From: Parabacteroides faecis
Lineage (GTDB): Bacteria; Bacteroidota; Bacteroidia; Bacteroidales; Tannerellaceae
Direction: 5' to 3'
Assembly: GCF_014647375.1 (NCBI RefSeq)
Contig: NZ_BMPB01000003.1
Coordinates: forward strand, 62,001 to 126,000
Length of the DNA stretch: 64,000 bases
The notes beneath the pieces are model-generated. The model did not search any database. It was not told the DNA's origin and worked only from the letters and a program-made list of their open reading frames with translations. How positions within the stretch are numbered: the stretch's first letter is position 1; each line of letters opens with the position of its first letter. Below, one piece after another: positions 32,645-41,774 of the stretch. Both the position numbers and the translations under genes were made by a program.

Positions 32645-34159
32645 CTAAAAACCTGATTTATGACATCCGGTAGAAGGAAACACAGAGACAGCCTCATCCG
32701 GTTCGAGCGACAGGCGGACAGATCCGTCAGTGCAGACCTCGCTGGTTTTATAAAAGATACCGGAAGGCGTTATCTTATAAATATCCACGCTGTGTACGTC
32801 CGACCAGTCGGGTGGCAACTGCCAGGATTTACCGGAGTAGCCTTTTACGGAATAGGCCATATACTCACGACCGTCACGCCAGAGAACCGGTATAAAAAGA
32901 TCGTCCTTATCCCTCAACAAACGTTTGTGATGAATGATAGTCGAATCCTTAAGCGAAGCGGTCAGGTCATCGTTATAATAAACGACACGATTCTCGCCTT
33001 TCCCTGTCAGTTTTTCCGGTTTGTAACGGTTCAGATAGACGTAAGGTAACGTTCCCGTATAAAACTGGTAACGGTATTTATCTATCCAGTTGACGTCAGG
33101 TAAAGAACCGTTTTCCAGATTACCGAAGCAATCTTCGCCACGTCCGCTCATACCGAAAAGGAAACCCAGCTGGAGCTGTTCTTTCGTCAGGTCCGGGAAT
33201 TGTTTGGCAAAGAGATAAGATGCACCGCCGGTTGTCAGATAAGCGGGATATTTCATATAGTCTGCTTCGGTCGCTTCAAACCACAGATACCAGGGAGTCA
33301 GCCCGATGAACAGGTCTTTGCCTTCCCGCAAGCGGTTAAAACTTTCGTGAGTGACGTCGATACCTTTTCCCCTGAAATAACGGAATATTCTTCGCTGATA
33401 GCTCTCTTCCTCTTCCCACGAGATCTTTTTATACGGGTTGTCCCGCACGAAGAAAGCATCGATCATGATCGAACCGGCCTCCCCGATACAAGGCAGTAAT
33501 TCCAGTAAGGCATCGATCCGCCTGACAGCATAGCCGCTCTCCCACTCGTTTTTATAACAGATCTGGTAGGCTTTACGGTTGTTCCATACGCCGATCTGCA
33601 TCGGTGTCCCGTCGGTATTCCGGGAGATAAAACCCTTGGAGAGGTATTCATCCCAAAGCGGACTGTCATCATAAGCGTCCGTCATATTCACATGGACACT
33701 GATACAGGTACTATATTTCCTTGCCTCTTTAGCCAGCCAGAGCAAAGATTCCCGCCCGGTAGCATCGCATTCCCTTTTCAGTGCGTTATTCACTTCAAAC
33801 CAGGCCGGATATTTATCGTCGTGCCCGTTATATTGCCATCCTACCAGGTAAAGCGTCTTCGGGAGTCCCCGTGTGACAGCATCCATCTGTTTTACCAGGG
33901 ACAGGACCTGTTCAAAGGTATAACAAATAACCGGATTGCCTTTCTCATCCGGATAAGACAACATGATCTTCATCAGCTGCATCTGATGATAGGCATGCAT
34001 ATAAGGCTGTTCGGGACGCATCGTTTTCGTCCAGTCATATTTCTCTCCGGAGATATTCCGCCACGATTCCGGGGAAGTGCCCTGGGAGAATAAAGAATGC
34101 GTGGCCAACAAAAAGGCTAAACACAATAATCCGAAATGAGTTTTCTTCTTCATATTCAT
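32645..34159 (-). CDS. GH101-like endo-alpha-N-acetylgalactosaminidase family protein, copy 1
   Basis: A 504-residue secreted protein (signal ending 'THSLFSQ'). Core motifs match its two paralogues: 'LVGWQYNGHDDKYPAW', 'SVHVNMTDAYDDSP', 'SIMIDAFF' (candidate nucleophile D234) and 'DVTHESF' (candidate acid/base E272). The C-terminal ~100 residues form a beta-sandwich with 'VVYYNDDLTASLKD'. It is the first enzyme gene of module A, after a hairpin that separates it from the surface lipoprotein gene. Residues around the acid/base differ in each copy (SEW, GEG, HES), which suggests that the three enzymes prefer different glycans. Confidence 0.78.
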   Translation of the reverse strand: MNMKKKTHFGLLCLAFLLATHSLFSQGTSPESWRNISGEKYDWTKTMRPEQPYMHAYHQMQLMKIMLSYPDEKGNPVICYTFEQVLSLVKQMDAVTRGLPKTLYLVGWQYNGHDDKYPAWFEVNNALKRECDATGRESLLWLAKEARKYSTCISVHVNMTDAYDDSPLWDEYLSKGFISRNTDGTPMQIGVWNNRKAYQICYKNEWESGYAVRRIDALLELLPCIGEAGSIMIDAFFVRDNPYKKISWEEEESYQRRIFRYFRGKGIDVTHESFNRLREGKDLFIGLTPWYLWFEATEADYMKYPAYLTTGGASYLFAKQFPDLTKEQLQLGFLFGMSGRGEDCFGNLENGSLPDVNWIDKYRYQFYTGTLPYVYLNRYKPEKLTGKGENRVVYYNDDLTASLKDSTIIHHKRLLRDKDDLFIPVLWRDGREYMAYSVKGYSGKSWQLPPDWSDVHSVDIYKITPSGIFYKTSEVCTDGSVRLSLEPDEAVSVFPSTGCHKSGF

Positions 34160-34181
34160 TCTACATTAGTTGATAGAGAAA

Positions 34182-34216
34182 AGGCTGTCCGTCCCCATAC
34201 AGGTAGCGGACAGCCT
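34182..34216 (-). terminator. attenuating hairpin between binding and enzyme genes of module A
   Basis: Perfect 10-bp stem (AGGCTGTCCG / CGGACAGCCT) with a 15-nt loop, followed on the minus strand by TTTTC. The short U-tract suggests partial termination, so the enzyme genes would be expressed less than susC-susD. Confidence 0.65.
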
Positions 34217-34247
34217 CAGGATTTCAGATCTAAGGGTATAAATATAG

Positions 34248-34736
34248 TTACTTATTCAATGCAGTAACCTGGATTGTCCAATCTTTTTTCGTACCGTTGG
34301 CAGCTGTCACCAGATACCTGCGTGTGGCAGAAAAATCACCGGGTGTACCTAATGTCGGGGCACCGTCCTGCGGAGCAATAACTGCCGCAGTGGAAAGGTT
34401 GAACTTTCCGACCAGGTTAGTCAGGGTAACCGTATTACGGATCGCTTCCGTAAAAGGACCGTCGGCTGGAGGTACCGTGACCGTACAGGTGATCGTACCG
34501 GTTTCGGCGTTGATAACCTTATCGGATACAGTCAGAGTGACTACTTTCACGATCGGTTCTCCGTTGATCCATTCATCTGTCGTATCTTTATAACGAAAGT
34601 CGAACTTCACATCCGTGATATTGGCCTCTTCAAAAGCAGGCAGATCATCCAGGTTGCCTTTCAGACAGGAAGAACATACCAGGACAAACATTAACAACAG
34701 ACTACTCTTCATCAGTTTTATCATATTCTTTTTCAT
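34248..34736 (-). CDS. surface lipoprotein, DUF5018-like (putative glycan-binding)
   Basis: A 162-residue lipoprotein (lipobox 'VCSSC'). The mature part is two Ig-like beta segments: 'ITDVKFDFRYKDTTDEW' to 'ITCTVTVPPADGPFTEA', then 'VTLTNLVGKFNLSTAAVIAP' to 'YLVTAANGTKKDWTIQVTAL'. The ending 'TKKDWTIQV' is typical of DUF5018-related Bacteroidetes lipoproteins. It follows susD by 30 bp, the usual place for a surface glycan-binding protein. No enzymatic motif. Binding of a carbohydrate is inferred from position. Confidence 0.75.
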   Translation of the reverse strand: MKKNMIKLMKSSLLLMFVLVCSSCLKGNLDDLPAFEEANITDVKFDFRYKDTTDEWINGEPIVKVVTLTVSDKVINAETGTITCTVTVPPADGPFTEAIRNTVTLTNLVGKFNLSTAAVIAPQDGAPTLGTPGDFSATRRYLVTAANGTKKDWTIQVTALNK

Positions 34737-34766
34737 ACTTCATTTGTATTAATGATTAATCATCTA

Positions 34767-36626
34767 TTACCAACCCGGATTCTGAGGACCTAAATTAGCG
34801 TTACGGTCGATCTGTCCCTGTGGGATAGGAAGGAGATAACGACGGTCTTCACGGAACTCGCGGATATCATTGTCACCATGAGTCACCTTACCAACATAGA
34901 ATGATTTACGGTCATTCTTAATTTCAACATAAGTCGGTATTTCTGTAAATCCGGCAATCTTACCACCCGGTGCCACACCGTTATTGGCATATCCTCCGTG
35001 TTTACCCCAACGTAGCAGGGTCCAGTAATAATCGTTTTCCATCGTCAACTCACAACGGCGTTCCTGTTTGTAGAACTTCCAGGCCTCTTCCAGGCTATTC
35101 ACCTGTTTAGCCGGTAATTTACCATGAACGGTACGGGTCTGGTTGCAGATAGCTACAGCATCGGCATAGTTGCCCTCTCCCATTCCTGCCAGCCACAAGA
35201 TGGCCTCGGCTTTGTTCAGCAGGACGCGACCATAACGAGTTACCACATAATGGTAATTAGTCGGGGTTCCGGCCAGAACACGAGGTTCAACATTATACAC
35301 GCCTTTACGCCAGTAATAATTGGTCAATCCCATATGAGGCCCTAAACCACCGTTCACCTTACGCCACAAGTTACCATTCACAGTCAAATGGATATCTTCA
35401 TTCCACCAGGTCGTCCCATCGTACACGAAAGTATCATAGAAACGGGCATCACGGTTGCTATACATAAGCTCGTTGATAAGCTTATCACCTTTCGTATTTC
35501 CATAAAACAATACTTCTGCCTTTTCCTGATCGATCGCCCAATCAGGAGCTGAACCCTGAACAAGCGTCACATTATTTTTGAACTGGGTCGATTCGTTCCA
35601 AACCACCCCCTGTCCGGTCGCTTCATCGATAACATCATAGCCATCCACCAAATTTTGTGTAGGAGCCCACCATAACCAACCGATAAAGGGTTGTCCGCCA
35701 TTTGTCTGGAACAACGGACCACAGCCATTCTTTACAAGGTTGTCATTATTGGTATTAGGCATCACATTCTGTAACGGTGCTATGGCATCCGTATTCGTAT
35801 TAGCTTTATCCCGGTAGATAGCAAAAATAATCTCACTGGAATAAGGATCTTTTTCATTGAAGATATTTCCGTAACTGGTTCCTAAAGAAGCACCTTCCAC
35901 AGCATCAGCTGCAGCAATGGAGGCTTTCAGCCATTCCTTCTTTTTTGCAGCGTCCGCTTCGTAAGCGGCAGCCTGCAACGCTATTTCCGACTTAAAGGCA
36001 TAAGCCATATTACGAGACAATTCCCCTGCTTTTACAGAAGTAGGTAAATCAGGAATAGCAGCATCCAGATCGTTCAAGATATAAGTATAACTTTCCGTTG
36101 TTGTTTTTGTAGTAGGCATCATCATTCCATTACTAGCCGTATCAGCCGGAGCCAATACGCGATCGACCCATACAAAACGTCCCATCGTACGAGCCTGACG
36201 GTAATAGAGCAATGCACGTAATAACTTGCCTTTCGCTATCAGATCTTTAGAATCTGCATCCGAAAGACCTTGCCCTGTATATTCAGTCGCTTTCTCGATA
36301 ATCAGATTGCAACGGCGAATATTCCCGAAGTCCCCTAATCCTCCATCACCACTGTACCGGTCCATCTGTTCACGAACGAAACCTATTCCTCCGTTGGAAT
36401 GAACAGCATTACCTGTACGTTCTTCCCAAGTTGTCTGGTTTCCGTTCACATAACCATACATCACATTACTTATCGTTCCCGTAACAAAAGCATCGGCTGT
36501 CGATTTAGATCCCCATACGGTTGCTTCATCATACGTTTCAAAGGGTTGAGTATCCAACACATTACAAGAAGCAACTCCCAGTAAAAGCGATAAGGATACC
36601 AATGATACTATATTCTTTAGTTTCAT
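34767..36626 (-). CDS. SusD/RagB-family lipoprotein, module A
   Basis: A 619-residue surface lipoprotein (lipobox 'GVASC', mature start 'NVLDTQPFETYDEATVW'). It has the SusD helical scaffold ('LLRALLYYRQARTMGRFVWV', 'RYGRVLLNKAEAILWLAGMG') and the usual C-terminal end 'YLLPIPQGQIDRNANLGPQN'. It pairs with the SusC encoded 22 bp upstream. It is more distant from the SusD proteins of modules B and C than those are from each other, which fits a different glycan. Binding residues cannot be named without a structure. Confidence 0.93.
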   Translation of the reverse strand: MKLKNIVSLVSLSLLLGVASCNVLDTQPFETYDEATVWGSKSTADAFVTGTISNVMYGYVNGNQTTWEERTGNAVHSNGGIGFVREQMDRYSGDGGLGDFGNIRRCNLIIEKATEYTGQGLSDADSKDLIAKGKLLRALLYYRQARTMGRFVWVDRVLAPADTASNGMMMPTTKTTTESYTYILNDLDAAIPDLPTSVKAGELSRNMAYAFKSEIALQAAAYEADAAKKKEWLKASIAAADAVEGASLGTSYGNIFNEKDPYSSEIIFAIYRDKANTNTDAIAPLQNVMPNTNNDNLVKNGCGPLFQTNGGQPFIGWLWWAPTQNLVDGYDVIDEATGQGVVWNESTQFKNNVTLVQGSAPDWAIDQEKAEVLFYGNTKGDKLINELMYSNRDARFYDTFVYDGTTWWNEDIHLTVNGNLWRKVNGGLGPHMGLTNYYWRKGVYNVEPRVLAGTPTNYHYVVTRYGRVLLNKAEAILWLAGMGEGNYADAVAICNQTRTVHGKLPAKQVNSLEEAWKFYKQERRCELTMENDYYWTLLRWGKHGGYANNGVAPGGKIAGFTEIPTYVEIKNDRKSFYVGKVTHGDNDIREFREDRRYLLPIPQGQIDRNANLGPQNPGW

Positions 36627-36648
36627 AAGTCTATTCTTTATTTAATGA

Positions 36649-39600
36649 TTAAAATCCAAGGTTCAAACTAATGGCATATACACGTTGCATCGGATAATCA
36701 TAGTTGTTTGTACTACCATTTTCCGGGTCAAAGCCATATTTCGTAGCAGGTGAAATCGTAAATAAATTCTGACCACTCAACACTACCTGACATTTATAAA
36801 GCCATTTGATGTTCTTCAACAATACTGAACGAAAATCATAACCCAACTGAAGCGATTTCAAACGGATATAACGTCCGTTGACCAACCAGAAGTCGGAGGT
36901 AACATAGTTATTATTTCCATTCACACTCGAGTTCATCGCTATTCTCGGAAATTTAGCATTCGTATTATCCGGCATCCAATAATCCAGCTGATAAGGATAC
37001 ACCATAGTATAACCACCGGTTGATTGTCCGCGTACCACATCTTCAATATACATGTCACGTGAAGTTGCTCCCTGGAATAAGATATTGGCAGAAAATCCCT
37101 TCCAGGAAAGATTGGCATATATACCATAGTTGCCGCGCGGAAAACTGTTTTTCCCGATACGCCACTGGTCGGCACCGTCAATGAATCCGTCACCATTCAT
37201 ATCTTTATAAATGATATCACCGGCAACCAGATTGGAAGAACCGTCGCGACGGGGTAAATTCAATGTCTGATCAGAGTTCTGGTAATATCCCTGGTTCGTA
37301 TAACCCGTACCATAATATCCGGTCTGCTGAACAGCTCTCAGATAGGGATTCTTCTGATTTGCCAGGTCTTCGTCCCAGGCAACGGCTACCAACTGATCGA
37401 AATAAGTAAAGTTAGCACCTACCTCATAATTGAAATCACCCGCATGGTCTTTCCAGGAAAGATTAAATTCATAACCGGCACGGCGGTGTTCGCCATTAGA
37501 CTTCACTTTCGGAAGAGATAATCCCAACGGATCTGCATAGCCGACATTAGAAGGTGATGTTAGAAAACCTGTCGTTTTCATATAAAAATAGTCAAAGCTA
37601 CCAGACAGACGTTCTCCCAATGTATTAAAGTCGAAACCAATATCAGTAGAGTTAATCGTATACCAGGTTATATCGTCACTGATCAAATCTCCCTCACTGA
37701 AAGTCGGAACAATTTTACCATCCAATACATAACCGCGTTCTGTCAAACCATAAGATGTCAAATAGCTAAACCGGCTTACATCTGCCATCCCGACCTGGCC
37801 ATAACTGGCACGAAGTTTCAGGAAATTCAATATATTACGTTCTTTCAACGGCCTGAAAAAACTCTCTTCCGATACAGCCCAGGCTGCAGATCCGGAAAAG
37901 AAATTACCCCAGCGGCGATCTTTCGGAAACAAGTCACTGCCATCATGGCGTAAAGAACCTTCTATATAATATTTTTTCTTATAATTATAAGAAGCCCTGG
38001 CCACCAAGCCGGCACTTCCTCTTTCCCATTCATTACCACCGTTTTCCATTGTATCAGAAGGTCCGGCCCCCATCTGGTCGATCATAAAAACATAATTTTT
38101 ACGTTTGGCATCGAAACCTCGTCCAAAAGCGTAACTTTGCTCATATCCCAATGTGGCTGACACGTTATGCGTTTCGTCCAAAAAGGAACGATTGTAATCT
38201 ACAAAGTACTGCATTGTCCACATACGATTGTTGGAAGTTGTATATTGCAAGCTAACAGGAAAATCCGGCCCTTTATTTCCCTCTAAATCATATTGGGGAG
38301 CAGTCTTGTTCCATTCTTTGGTATCATACATTCCAAAACGGTAATTACCTCCCACTTTTACCTTCAATCCTTCCACACCGTATACATTCCATTCGGCATT
38401 AAAAAGACCGGTAATCATCTTGTTATCAAACTTAAAATAACCGGATTCAGAAGAGACTTCAGCAACGGGATTGTCGTACCCTACATAGATCTGTCCGTCT
38501 TTATTATATGCTAATCCCATAGGTCCCTGATTCTGGATGTGTCCCCAGGTTTGCCAGTAGCCGGTTGAATATTGGGAACGTGGAGTTTGCATAGTCGAAA
38601 TATAACCATCCAAACCAAACGTCAGTTTCAATCCCAGATCCTTAAACTCCGATACTTCATTCATTCTGACATTGTATCTTTTAAACCATTCCGTATCGGC
38701 TTTGTACATCGACTTCTGGTCGTATGCCTGAAAAGAAACATAATACTTATTAAATTCCGAACCACCACGTACTGCCAGCGAATGCTTAGTTTCCGGAGTT
38801 AAATTACGCAGCATGATCTTTTGCCAGTCCGTATTCGGATAATTATACGGATCAGATCCCGTACGGTATTTTTCGATTTCCTCATCTGTCCAGCGAGGTT
38901 CCAAACCATACAGATTACGTACAGTATTATCGAATGATGCCCGTTCGTATGAATCCAGTTTCTTTTCCAAATAAGTCGGTTCACTCCAACTCTGGTTAAA
39001 ACTATAATCTACACGAAGACCTTTCAAACCATTCTTCGTCTTCACCACCAATACGCCATTTCCGGCACGTTGTCCGTATACGGCAGCAGCAGCGGCATCT
39101 TTCAAAATAGACATTGATTCGATATCGTCTGAGTTTAAATTAACAAAGTCATTATACTCTGAAACAAATCCATCGATAACAACAATAGGCGTTCCGCCAC
39201 CACGAATAGAAACCGTGGATTGTTTATTCAAACCACCACCGGCTGAAGTAACGATCAAACCTGTAGCACGCCCCGCCAACGCATCTGTTACGTTAGCTAC
39301 CGGTACGTTTTTCATTTTCTCAGCATTCACAGTCGAAACCGCTGAAGTAAGATTACGTTTTGAGTTGGTACCGTAACCGATCACAACGACTTCTTCCAGT
39401 GCTTTCGAGTCTTCCTTTAGTGTGATATTCAATGTTGTTTTATTACCTACAACCACTTCCTGTGTTGTGTAACCGATAAAAGAGACGACTAAAACCGGAG
39501 ACTTTAGATCTCTCAGATCCAGGGAGAATTTTCCGTTCATATCGGTCGTTGTACCTATACCTGCCTGATCTTTTACCAGGACATTGGCACCGATAACTGG

Positions 39601-40062
39601 CTCGCCGAAGTCGTCGAGAATCGTTCCGGTAACAATCGTATTAGGTTGTGACTGTTGCTTTACTTCTTCTTTCTTAAATAAAACGATATGTCTGTCCGTT
39701 ATTTTGTATCCCAACGATTTGTTACGGAGCAATACTTCCAATACTTCATCTATGGATTTGTTCTTCAGATCGACGGAGACTTTCTCATCCAGGTTCACCT
39801 CATTCAGTTTATACACGAAGGTAAACTCTGACTGGCTCTCTATGGAATTTAACACCTGAAGGATCGTTCCATTCATTTCAAGGTTCAATTTTGTTACCTG
39901 GGAATAGGATAATGCGGCTGTGGCTTCCCATAAACAAACAAAGAGGAACAATAAGGCTAATTTCGTTACTTTTAAAACTTGATTGCGTGTCTTATGAGAA
40001 ATATTTCCCTCATTCATAGAGCTTTTTGCCCCATGAAACACTCTAATTAAATGTTTATTCAT
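36649..40062 (-). CDS. SusC/RagA-family TonB-linked transporter with STN domain, module A
   Basis: A 1137-residue outer-membrane channel. A long basic region precedes the hydrophobic export segment ('KLALLFLFVCLWEATAALSY'), as in the other two STN-type SusC proteins here. Residues ~58-112 are a secretin/TonB short N-terminal (STN) domain ('TILQVLNSIESQSEFTFVYK'), which passes a signal to FecR. A carboxypeptidase-regulatory-like domain ('VTGTILDDFGEPVIGANVLV') follows, then 'LEEVVVIGYGTNSKRNLTSA' and the plug and barrel. The fecR gene lies 167 bp upstream, with a predicted antisense RNA between them. An internal start at 40017 is also possible. Confidence 0.95.
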   Translation of the reverse strand: MNKHLIRVFHGAKSSMNEGNISHKTRNQVLKVTKLALLFLFVCLWEATAALSYSQVTKLNLEMNGTILQVLNSIESQSEFTFVYKLNEVNLDEKVSVDLKNKSIDEVLEVLLRNKSLGYKITDRHIVLFKKEEVKQQSQPNTIVTGTILDDFGEPVIGANVLVKDQAGIGTTTDMNGKFSLDLRDLKSPVLVVSFIGYTTQEVVVGNKTTLNITLKEDSKALEEVVVIGYGTNSKRNLTSAVSTVNAEKMKNVPVANVTDALAGRATGLIVTSAGGGLNKQSTVSIRGGGTPIVVIDGFVSEYNDFVNLNSDDIESMSILKDAAAAAVYGQRAGNGVLVVKTKNGLKGLRVDYSFNQSWSEPTYLEKKLDSYERASFDNTVRNLYGLEPRWTDEEIEKYRTGSDPYNYPNTDWQKIMLRNLTPETKHSLAVRGGSEFNKYYVSFQAYDQKSMYKADTEWFKRYNVRMNEVSEFKDLGLKLTFGLDGYISTMQTPRSQYSTGYWQTWGHIQNQGPMGLAYNKDGQIYVGYDNPVAEVSSESGYFKFDNKMITGLFNAEWNVYGVEGLKVKVGGNYRFGMYDTKEWNKTAPQYDLEGNKGPDFPVSLQYTTSNNRMWTMQYFVDYNRSFLDETHNVSATLGYEQSYAFGRGFDAKRKNYVFMIDQMGAGPSDTMENGGNEWERGSAGLVARASYNYKKKYYIEGSLRHDGSDLFPKDRRWGNFFSGSAAWAVSEESFFRPLKERNILNFLKLRASYGQVGMADVSRFSYLTSYGLTERGYVLDGKIVPTFSEGDLISDDITWYTINSTDIGFDFNTLGERLSGSFDYFYMKTTGFLTSPSNVGYADPLGLSLPKVKSNGEHRRAGYEFNLSWKDHAGDFNYEVGANFTYFDQLVAVAWDEDLANQKNPYLRAVQQTGYYGTGYTNQGYYQNSDQTLNLPRRDGSSNLVAGDIIYKDMNGDGFIDGADQWRIGKNSFPRGNYGIYANLSWKGFSANILFQGATSRDMYIEDVVRGQSTGGYTMVYPYQLDYWMPDNTNAKFPRIAMNSSVNGNNNYVTSDFWLVNGRYIRLKSLQLGYDFRSVLLKNIKWLYKCQVVLSGQNLFTISPATKYGFDPENGSTNNYDYPMQRVYAISLNLGF

Positions 40063-40069
40063 ACATTTG
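40062..40069 (+). promoter_or_regulatory. antisense -7 box (TACATTTG) on the susC start codon, module A
   Basis: TACATTTG reads on the plus strand and its first base is the complement of the A of the susC ATG. The same placement is seen in modules B and C. A -33 TTTG at normal spacing was not found. Confidence 0.55.
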
Positions 40070-40074
40070 CAAAA

Positions 40075-40173
40075 TCTAGTTGATTATTTATGGCAATTGG
40101 TAGTTGCCTTTTACTTAAATGATCTGCGCTTAGAGCATAAATTGGGGATGTTGGTAGCATTCCCAATTTTTTT
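40075..40173 (+). ncRNA. predicted antisense sRNA over the susC leader, module A (DonS-like)
   Basis: A transcript from the TACATTTG box would start near 40075 and end at a strong terminator (12-bp stem 40139-40150 / 40158-40169, then T-run to 40173). The ~99-nt RNA is complementary to the susC leader. A 5' hairpin, GGCAA / TTGCC (40092-40108), has the same loop, TTGGTAG, as the terminator. Position and size resemble the DonS class of cis-antisense RNAs that repress Bacteroides polysaccharide loci. The start point is estimated as ~6 nt past the box. Confidence 0.65.
40139..40173 (+). terminator. Rho-independent terminator of antisense RNA, module A
   Basis: AAATTGGGGATG pairs with CATTCCCAATTT (one G-U pair) across a 7-nt loop, followed by a T-run on the plus strand. 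There is no plus-strand protein gene for it to end, which implies a non-coding transcript. Confidence 0.75.
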
Positions 40174-40229
40174 AACTGTTTTACGTACTGTTCATGGTCT
40201 TCAATTAATTTTTAAGGTTCAACAATCGT

Positions 40230-41114
40230 TTATCTGATATACACATCCCTATCCTTTATCTCAAATTTATATCTCATCGAGATTTGAAGGATAGACAATA
40301 TTTCCTCCAGCGACTCCTTATGCGTAAATTGTGCCGTCAGGAATACATCTTTCATTGATTCGTTTTTCAAATGAAACTTCACACTAAAAGAACGTTCCAG
40401 TACACTGAGGATTTCTCCGAATGTGATTTTTTCGAAAAAGAAGTCACCTGTCATCCACGAAGTATAGGAAGAGGTCCTTACCGGACGTACTTCGATACTT
40501 CCACTCTGCTTATCGAACAGGGCCTGTTCACCCGGAATCAAAATCTCATCGGGTGTCGGGGTACTGTTTGTATCAGTATATAATGCAACCGAGCCTTTAA
40601 CCAGCGTCGTTTCGATCAAATCCGAATCCGGATCTGCCCAGATATTGAATTCTGTTCCCAGAACTCTCACATGCATGCCCTCCAGGTTTACAATAAAAGG
40701 TTTCTCTTTATTCTCGGTTACATCAAAGAACGCTTCACCCGTCAACTCAATCTGCCTTGTTTTACTATCAAACACTTCAGGATACCGGATATGTGAATTT
40801 CCATTCAGCCAGACAACGGTACTATCCGGCAACAAAACCTGTGTCTTTGAACCTATCATGGAAGTAACCTCCAGATAAGCCAACGGCCTCGGTTCCGTAT
40901 ACATCTTATATAAGAAAGAAGAAACGACCAGCAAGGCAACCGAAGCAGCGATCGATGCATATTTCCAGACGGAAGAAACACCCATTATGATCGTATCCGA
41001 ATTCATTACCCGCTGCCATAGTCTATCGTAGACAACATCCGGTTCTGTTTTAACCGGTTTAAACCGAATGCGTCCTATAATCTCTTCGTCTCTTCTATTT
41101 TTTATATCCGACAT
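40230..41114 (-). CDS. FecR-family anti-sigma factor, module A
   Basis: A 294-residue inner-membrane regulator. The cytoplasmic N-terminus (~residues 1-45) would hold the ECF sigma factor, followed by one membrane helix ('YASIAASVALLVVSSFLYKM'). The periplasmic part contains the FecR domain ('VLLPDSTVVWLNGNSHIRYP', 'GEAFFDVTENKEKPFIVN', 'HVRVLGTEFNIWA') and a C-terminal DUF4974 domain ('FEKITFGEILSVLERSF'). It receives the signal from the STN domain of SusC. The sigma gene lies divergently, 660 bp away, not directly upstream in the same direction. Confidence 0.93.
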   Translation of the reverse strand: MSDIKNRRDEEIIGRIRFKPVKTEPDVVYDRLWQRVMNSDTIIMGVSSVWKYASIAASVALLVVSSFLYKMYTEPRPLAYLEVTSMIGSKTQVLLPDSTVVWLNGNSHIRYPEVFDSKTRQIELTGEAFFDVTENKEKPFIVNLEGMHVRVLGTEFNIWADPDSDLIETTLVKGSVALYTDTNSTPTPDEILIPGEQALFDKQSGSIEVRPVRTSSYTSWMTGDFFFEKITFGEILSVLERSFSVKFHLKNESMKDVFLTAQFTHKESLEEILSILQISMRYKFEIKDRDVYIR

Positions 41115-41774
41115 CTTTTTTTATTATGATAATTATCCTGTTCACTTATATAGATGACAGCTTCCGGAAAAAACCCTAATAAAGAATTTCATTTTTAACA
41201 TTTTAATGAAAGGGGCAGAAAATTATATATACGGATATACACCTTTCGGCTTTTTTATATATATTTGTTTCGTGCTTAAAAAGCAAAGCGTTGCGGCACA
41301 TTCACATGTTAAAAACATAAGCGTTAATGATATTATCCTAAATACGAAATCTAGACAATTTCATAGTAACCGGGTAGTAGACAACAAACGCTCATGTTCT
41401 TTATCTTGTTATATACGTACGTATACCCATGGGTGTACCTATATATCAAATAAAGAGCGTGGGTATGTTGTTTGTATCGGTTACTAAGGTAGTCTAGAAC
41501 CTCGTATTTAGGTACATTCAGCAGTTCCCACGCTTTCTTTATGTTCAATCCGGACAGGGAATTTTCGGATAAGCAAATAGGTCTACCTTATGAAAAGCAA
41601 ACGTCCATCATTGATTCATCCTATATATCCATTTGATTTACAGGAACATTACTCTGCCATTTATTTTATTAAAAACACAGAGAACAAACTGCACGTAAAA
41701 GAAAAGCCGTATATTTACTCCTGTAAAAACTGCTTTTTCCTTAGTATCGAGATAAACCACTGAACGCAGTACGT
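41115..41774. other. 660-bp AT-rich gap between divergent fecR and sigma genes
   Basis: No convincing protein gene is present. The gap holds a lone plus-strand -7 box (TATATTTG, 41260-41267) and the long degenerate palindrome at 41337-41512. Short reading frames here cross the palindrome and have no protein-like composition. Confidence 0.7.
41337..41512. repeat. 176-bp degenerate inverted repeat
   Basis: Matching blocks occur in mirror order on both arms: CCTAAATACGA (41337) with TCGTATTTAGG (41502-41512), CTAGAC (41351) with GTCTAG (41492), GTAACCG (41366) with CGGTTAC (41478), CGCTC (41389) with GAGCG (41455), TTTAT (41400) with ATAAA (41450), and TATATA (41410) with TATATA (41440). The centre is ACCCATGGGT. 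No target-site duplication is apparent. It could be a decayed MITE-like element, a cruciform control site or a structured leader RNA. Confidence 0.8.

Noticed and set aside
41337-41512. Invertible promoter flanked by recombinase sites
   Set aside because: Pairing extends through the arms to the centre rather than only at the ends, and no site-specific recombinase gene is in the window.
41206-41548. Short frames on both strands crossing the 660-bp gap
   Set aside because: They run through the palindrome, have odd composition and no signal or domain; the inverted repeat explains the sequence better.
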